A stretch of 64,000 nucleotides of DNA from NCBI RefSeq assembly GCF_009830105.1, contig NZ_WURB01000001.1, positions 496,001-560,000 of the forward strand, read 5' to 3'. The notes below the pieces were generated by a model. The model did no database searches, was not told the DNA's origin, and saw nothing but the letters and a program-made list of their open reading frames with translations. The position numbers and the translations under genes were made by a program. The number at the start of each line of letters is the position of its first letter. Positions within the stretch are counted from its first letter, which is position 1. Origin of the DNA: Microvirga makkahensis. GTDB taxonomy: Bacteria; Pseudomonadota; Alphaproteobacteria; Rhizobiales; Beijerinckiaceae. This document shows, in pieces, positions 63,478 through 64,000 of the stretch.

Positions 63478-64000
63478 GAAAGTTCCTCCAGGTCCGCGGC
63501 GGAGGCAATGGCAAAGAACGCATCCTTCACCGCGATCCCGAAGAGGCTCTGTCCCCCGACCCGCCGCTCCTCGGCGAGTGCGATCAGGTCCATGGCGAGG
63601 GAACGGGTGACAAGGGCCCACAGATCTCCACGGACCTTCACATAGGGTTTCACGCCTCCATATTCATCCTCCGCGAAGCGCAGGGGATTGGCCGGCCCGA
63701 CCTGCACCAGATCGTCGACATTGGTGCGCAATGCGATCTGGCGGGAATCCCCCTCTCCCTCGACCGCCATCTCGACCGCGAGAAAGGGGGCGTCCTCCAC
63801 GACGATCCCCACCCGCTCGACGGGGGTGACGAGCACGTAGCGCTCGGGATCCTTGCGCAGGACGGAGGAAAACAGCCTGACGAGGGCAGGCCGTTTGATG
63901 GGCGAGCCCATGTAGTACCAGGAGCCGTCGGCAGCGATGCGCATGTCGATCTCGCCGCAATAGGGCGGATTCCAGCGCTCCACCGGCGGGGGACCCTTCC
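63474..64000 (-). CDS. DUF1285 domain-containing protein, cut by window edge
   Basis: The frame is open to the right edge, so the N-terminus lies outside the window. The 169 residues from a GTG at 63983 match DUF1285: WNPPYCGEIDMRIAADGSWYYMGSPIKRPALVRLFSSVLRKD in part, LVTPVERVGIVVEDAPFLAVEM, and SLFGIAVKDAFFAIAS toward the C-terminus. The residues upstream (GPPPVERWNPP) continue the family text, so the real start is further out. Function unknown; it heads the operon with the NUDIX, DUF6111 and cca genes. Confidence 0.88.
   Translation of the reverse strand, partial: KGPPPVERWNPPYCGEIDMRIAADGSWYYMGSPIKRPALVRLFSSVLRKDPERYVLVTPVERVGIVVEDAPFLAVEMAVEGEGDSRQIALRTNVDDLVQVGPANPLRFAEDEYGGVKPYVKVRGDLWALVTRSLAMDLIALAEERRVGGQSLFGIAVKDAFFAIASAADLEELS

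Overview
The window is a high-GC, gene-dense stretch of an alphaproteobacterial chromosome. A NepR/EcfG general-stress pair, the orders uvrC-pgsA-moaD-moaE, lgt-midA-pgeF and petA-petB-petC, and a cca/DUF6111/NUDIX/DUF1285 operon all point to Hyphomicrobiales (Rhizobiales). DUF3309, the tailed IF-1 and the style of the intergenic repeats suggest Methylobacteriaceae, perhaps near Microvirga. This placement rests on reading the genes, not on a database search. No rRNA, tRNA, CRISPR array, prophage or insertion sequence was seen.

Layout. 1-9.2 kb: aspartate aminotransferase (cut by the left edge), a Bug-type solute-binding protein, a PQQ-type sugar dehydrogenase, two adjacent small four-helix membrane proteins (YnfA, DUF486), DUF3775 and DUF808 proteins and a large phytase-like secreted protein. 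9.3-12.1 kb: uvrB with long extra ends. 12.5-19.7 kb: a stress block with DUF3309, nepR-ecfG, infA, csp, a BON protein, a nucleotidyltransferase/phosphoesterase pair, a Pro-rich small protein and a PfpI/DJ-1 protein. 19.7-29.4 kb: Tim44-like protein, a broken Y-family polymerase, ilvE, a MarR/response regulator/kinase set, and ybjN-proC-tetR-csaA. 29.5-38.7 kb: lgt-midA-pgeF, an SDR, an outer-membrane barrel, GST, rlmJ, RNase T2 and an extensin-like lipoprotein. 38.8-49.8 kb: moaE-moaD-pgsA-uvrC, benE, prs, a DMT exporter with its MarR regulator, and rplY-pth-ychF. 49.9-64 kb: endonuclease V, a double MaoC protein, apt, mtnP, a 2H phosphoesterase, petABC, an ABC exporter, trmL, hemF and the cca operon, ending in a cut DUF1285 gene.

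The most informative signals lie between genes. Three perfect GGAAC-N16-CGTT boxes (the EcfG promoter consensus) sit upstream of nepR-ecfG, a BON gene and a pfpI gene, and weaker variants sit before four more genes, so the 13-19 kb block looks like a self-contained piece of the general stress regulon. Two exact CtrA-type sites (TTAA-N7-TTAAC) each precede a tiny membrane-protein ORF. Two families of palindromic intergenic repeats are scattered through the window. A double palindromic operator covers the start codon of one MarR gene.

Most coding genes are ordinary core genes. I did not find a clearly new multi-gene system. The best leads are the stress/CtrA microprotein promoters, the YnfA-DUF486 pair and the repeat families.
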